NCBI RefSeq assembly: GCF_000582785.1
Contig: NZ_HG931175.1
Coordinates: 186,912-250,911, forward strand
Direction of reading: 5' to 3'
DNA: 64,000 bases
Source: Candidatus Blastococcus massiliensis AP3
GTDB lineage: Bacteria; Actinomycetota; Actinomycetes; Mycobacteriales; Geodermatophilaceae
This document shows positions 62,122 through 64,000 of this stretch, piece after piece; within the stretch, counting starts at the first letter, position 1; every line of letters begins with the position of its first letter. A program made the translations under genes and the position numbers. Below the pieces are notes generated by a model that made no database searches, was not told the DNA's origin, and worked only from the letters and a program-made list of their open reading frames with translations.

Positions 62122-62871
62122 CTATGCCGACCTGTAGTCGTCGTTGCCGTACAGCTCGCGGCTCAGTTCATCGTCGTCGAGCGCCGACAGGGTTTCCACT
62201 TCTCGATGGATGCGTCGGTTCACTCGCTCCAGCTTGCGCCAAGTGGAGCACGGGAACTCCTTCTCATGGCACAGCTTGCAGCGCCCGTCCGCTGCTGCCT
62301 CGTGCTCCAACAGCACCTCGGCGAGAGCGGCCTTCCACGTGTCCCGGGAGTGCAACGCGCTCTTCATGCGGTCGTGGAACTGGTTCTGGAAGTTCCAGGC
62401 GACGGTGTAACCACCGCGTAGGCGATGGTCGTGGTCGCGCAGCCGCGTCAGCTCGCGTTCGGGCGCTTCGCCGGCGACCGGGTAGTGAAGCCGACACCGG
62501 GGGCAGTGCAGCGTCTCGTTGTCGTCGGCCGCCCGCGCAAACCTCATCGCACAGCAGGCGCAGGAGGGGCCGCGGTCGATCGGCGGGATGTCAGAAATCT
62601 CGGACACGTTGTACATGGCGGCATCCCTCGGTCGCAGGCGCATAGCGGAGATAGGAACGGGTGCGAGGCCCTGCGGTCGCGGTGGAAGCCCGACGGAAGT
62701 CCGCCCGCTATTGCTGGCTCTTGGCTTGAAGTGATCCCGCAGTCGCTTGACCTGGTCTGGTCGGAGGAGCGAGCCGACGCGGGTGGCCGGGATGCCGAGG
62801 CGGCTGCACGCGGCGAGTACATCGTTGCGGTGGACACCGCAGTCCTGAGCGACCTGCCAGAGAGGCGTCAT
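62122..62871 (-). CDS. Zinc-ribbon protein with IF2N/Lsr2-like N-terminus
   Basis: 249 residues from ATG 62871, six bases after GGAGG. The N-terminal WQVAQDCGVHRNDVLAACSRLGI and LLRPDQVKRLRDHF look like the small helical module of IF-2 N-termini and Lsr2 C-termini. Then come CACCAMRFA with LHCPRCRLHYP (a four-Cys zinc site) and, near the end, CKLCHEKEFPC. RLRDHDHRLRGGYTVAWNFQNQFHDRM could be an HNH-like His/Asn segment (recombination endonuclease VII-like DHDH). Function unproven. Confidence 0.6.
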   Translation of the reverse strand: MTPLWQVAQDCGVHRNDVLAACSRLGIPATRVGSLLRPDQVKRLRDHFKPRASNSGRTSVGLPPRPQGLAPVPISAMRLRPRDAAMYNVSEISDIPPIDRGPSCACCAMRFARAADDNETLHCPRCRLHYPVAGEAPERELTRLRDHDHRLRGGYTVAWNFQNQFHDRMKSALHSRDTWKAALAEVLLEHEAAADGRCKLCHEKEFPCSTWRKLERVNRRIHREVETLSALDDDELSRELYGNDDYRSA

Positions 62872-63181
62872 CTGCACGCCTCCAGTACGCCACGGACCTA
62901 CGACAGTTCTGTGTGGTGCACCGGCCGACTCGCCGACCGAGCCACCCCTACAGGTGAGCGCAGGCCCGGGCAGCGGCTCTAACCCAACGTTTGACCCAAT
63001 GAGCCAGGGCGATCAAGGGTGATCAGGCGCTCCCCTGCCGATCACCGAACTGGGCTGTTTCCGCAGGTGAAAGGCCGACCCCCAGGCCAGCGGCGTGAGC
63101 CCCGCAGGCCCTGCGACGTCCTTAGGATCTGGTGCCTACGGCGTGTGCCAGCCGCGCCCTTTCCATCTGCGCTGCAGGAAG
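62872..63181. other. 310-base gap without recognised gene
   Basis: Lies between the zinc-ribbon gene and the partial gene at the window edge, both on the minus strand. It should contain the promoter of the former; nothing specific is identified. Confidence 0.3.
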
Positions 63182-64000
63182 TCAGGCCACCGCCGCATCG
63201 CCGGCCTCGCCATCTGCAGGCTCGCCCCGGCTCATCCATGCCTCAGGCGCCGACCTACCGTTCTCGACTCGCTGGGCAAGCACATCCGGGGCGTAGCGCA
63301 TGAGCGCCGTCAAGTAGTCCTCGGCGGCGGTGAGGTACTCCTCGGGGAAAACGGGGCTTGCTGCGCTTGGCATCCTCCGGCACAGGGAACAGAGGACGCC
63401 ATCCGGGATCTCGAAGATGCGGGCCGGGGTGTCGAGGAGACCAGGGCAGCCGGTGTGAGGACAGGGCCGGAGCGCGAGTCGGGCGTGCGTCCGGCAATTC
63501 GGGCGGCACTCGGGTAGAGGGCAAGCGACGCGCGTCAGAAGCGGTGGCTTCTTGTTCACGCCTCGCAGCATGTGACTGATCGTTCCGGCGGGGGCGCCCG
63601 CCTGGTTGGCGATGCGTTTGACGTCGGACAAGCGGGCGGTGCCGGCTGGTTGCGCGCGCAAAAAGCGCATCACCTCGGCCCGAGGTCGGTTGTGGTACGC
63701 CCAGGCGCCGCTATTGCCCCGGCCAACGGATGCAGTCGGTTCGTCGGACCATCCCGTTGCCGCGCACTCTCCGAGGTATGCCCGAGCGACGTAGGCCGCG
63801 AAGTGCAGATCCAGGCTGTTCGGCGGTTCTTCGCCGTAGATGGCGCGCCACAGGGTGAGCCGCACGTCGGTAATGGGGTTGCGAAGGGCGACAGCGGCGA
63901 CGCTCTCGCCCATCGAGAGGCCGTGGGTTCTGGCCAAGGAAGCGAGGTGCTTGGCTGCGGCAAGGCGAGGTGCTCGTCCCCATGTAGACGTTGGAGTCTG
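63182..64000 (-). CDS. Partial Cys-rich hypothetical protein (5' end beyond the window)
   Basis: The frame is open from the window edge at 64000 to the stop at 63182, so the start is probably outside. The visible 272 residues include RLAAAKHLASLARTHGLSMGES, YHNRPRAEVMRFLRAQPAG with an HTH-like LSDVKRIANQAGAPAGTISHMLRG, then a double zinc ribbon (CPLPECRPNC, CPHTGCPG, LCSLCRRM). It may be a DNA-binding protein of the element; no family recognised. Confidence 0.6.
   Translation of the reverse strand, partial: QTPTSTWGRAPRLAAAKHLASLARTHGLSMGESVAAVALRNPITDVRLTLWRAIYGEEPPNSLDLHFAAYVARAYLGECAATGWSDEPTASVGRGNSGAWAYHNRPRAEVMRFLRAQPAGTARLSDVKRIANQAGAPAGTISHMLRGVNKKPPLLTRVACPLPECRPNCRTHARLALRPCPHTGCPGLLDTPARIFEIPDGVLCSLCRRMPSAASPVFPEEYLTAAEDYLTALMRYAPDVLAQRVENGRSAPEAWMSRGEPADGEAGDAAVA

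Overview
The window is high-GC DNA from an actinobacterium. GTG and TTG starts are frequent, GTGA/ATGA overlaps couple many genes, and there are many TetR regulators, a WhiB-like protein, mycofactocin-coupled dehydrogenases and P450/ferredoxin systems. A soil actinomycete, perhaps of the Geodermatophilaceae type, would fit; that is inference from gene content, not a match.

Left part (0-10 kb): a persulfide-responsive operon (CsoR/CstR-like repressor, rhodanese, persulfide dioxygenase-rhodanese fusion, MMPL exporter, 54-residue Cys-rich protein), a small membrane gene set (CtaG-like, DUF2243, a frameshifted gene), a decayed methyltransferase, and a second sulfur set (GntR regulator, rhodanese, TauE/SafE permease). 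10-16 kb: two cytochrome P450s with a ferredoxin and a ferredoxin reductase, each P450 divergent from a TetR gene; a relic of a GMC-type oxidoreductase lies between ferredoxin and reductase. 16-21 kb: an MftR-like TetR regulator, two tandem mycofactocin-coupled SDRs, then a MoxR ATPase (apparently starting at CTG) and a VWA protein. 21-35 kb: a membrane Fe-S oxidoreductase, a TetR/MMPL pair, hydrolases, and a lipid-activation group (acyl-CoA ligase, acyl-CoA dehydrogenase, MBL hydrolase, EthD protein) probably governed by the TetR gene at 31210, since the same CTTGACG-N4-CGTCA(A/G)G site occurs in two promoters.

34.9-37.9 kb is a rearrangement: an MFS transporter gene is split, and between its halves lies a foreign chromosomal block with a truncated aroA, an intact aldehyde dehydrogenase and a truncated SRAP (YedK-like) gene. 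38-51 kb holds an SDR with an altered catalytic motif, an esterase, a Baeyer-Villiger-type monooxygenase with an AraC regulator, an MFS/MarR drug-efflux pair flanked by two related small membrane proteins, a third TetR/MMPL pair and an alpha/beta hydrolase.

From about 51.3 kb to the right edge the content is that of integrated mobile DNA: tandem Xis-like genes, a tRNA 3'-end-like sequence at the end of a serine recombinase gene, a possible replication or regulatory protein, a NYN-domain protein, a tyrosine integrase with at least four frameshifts, a two-gene module of a catalytically dead ImmA/IrrE-like protein plus a PIN-like protein, a WhiB-like protein missing one cluster cysteine, and zinc-ribbon proteins. 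The most interesting candidate system is the dead IrrE/PIN pair. Many genes in the window are broken; some frameshifts could be sequencing or assembly errors.
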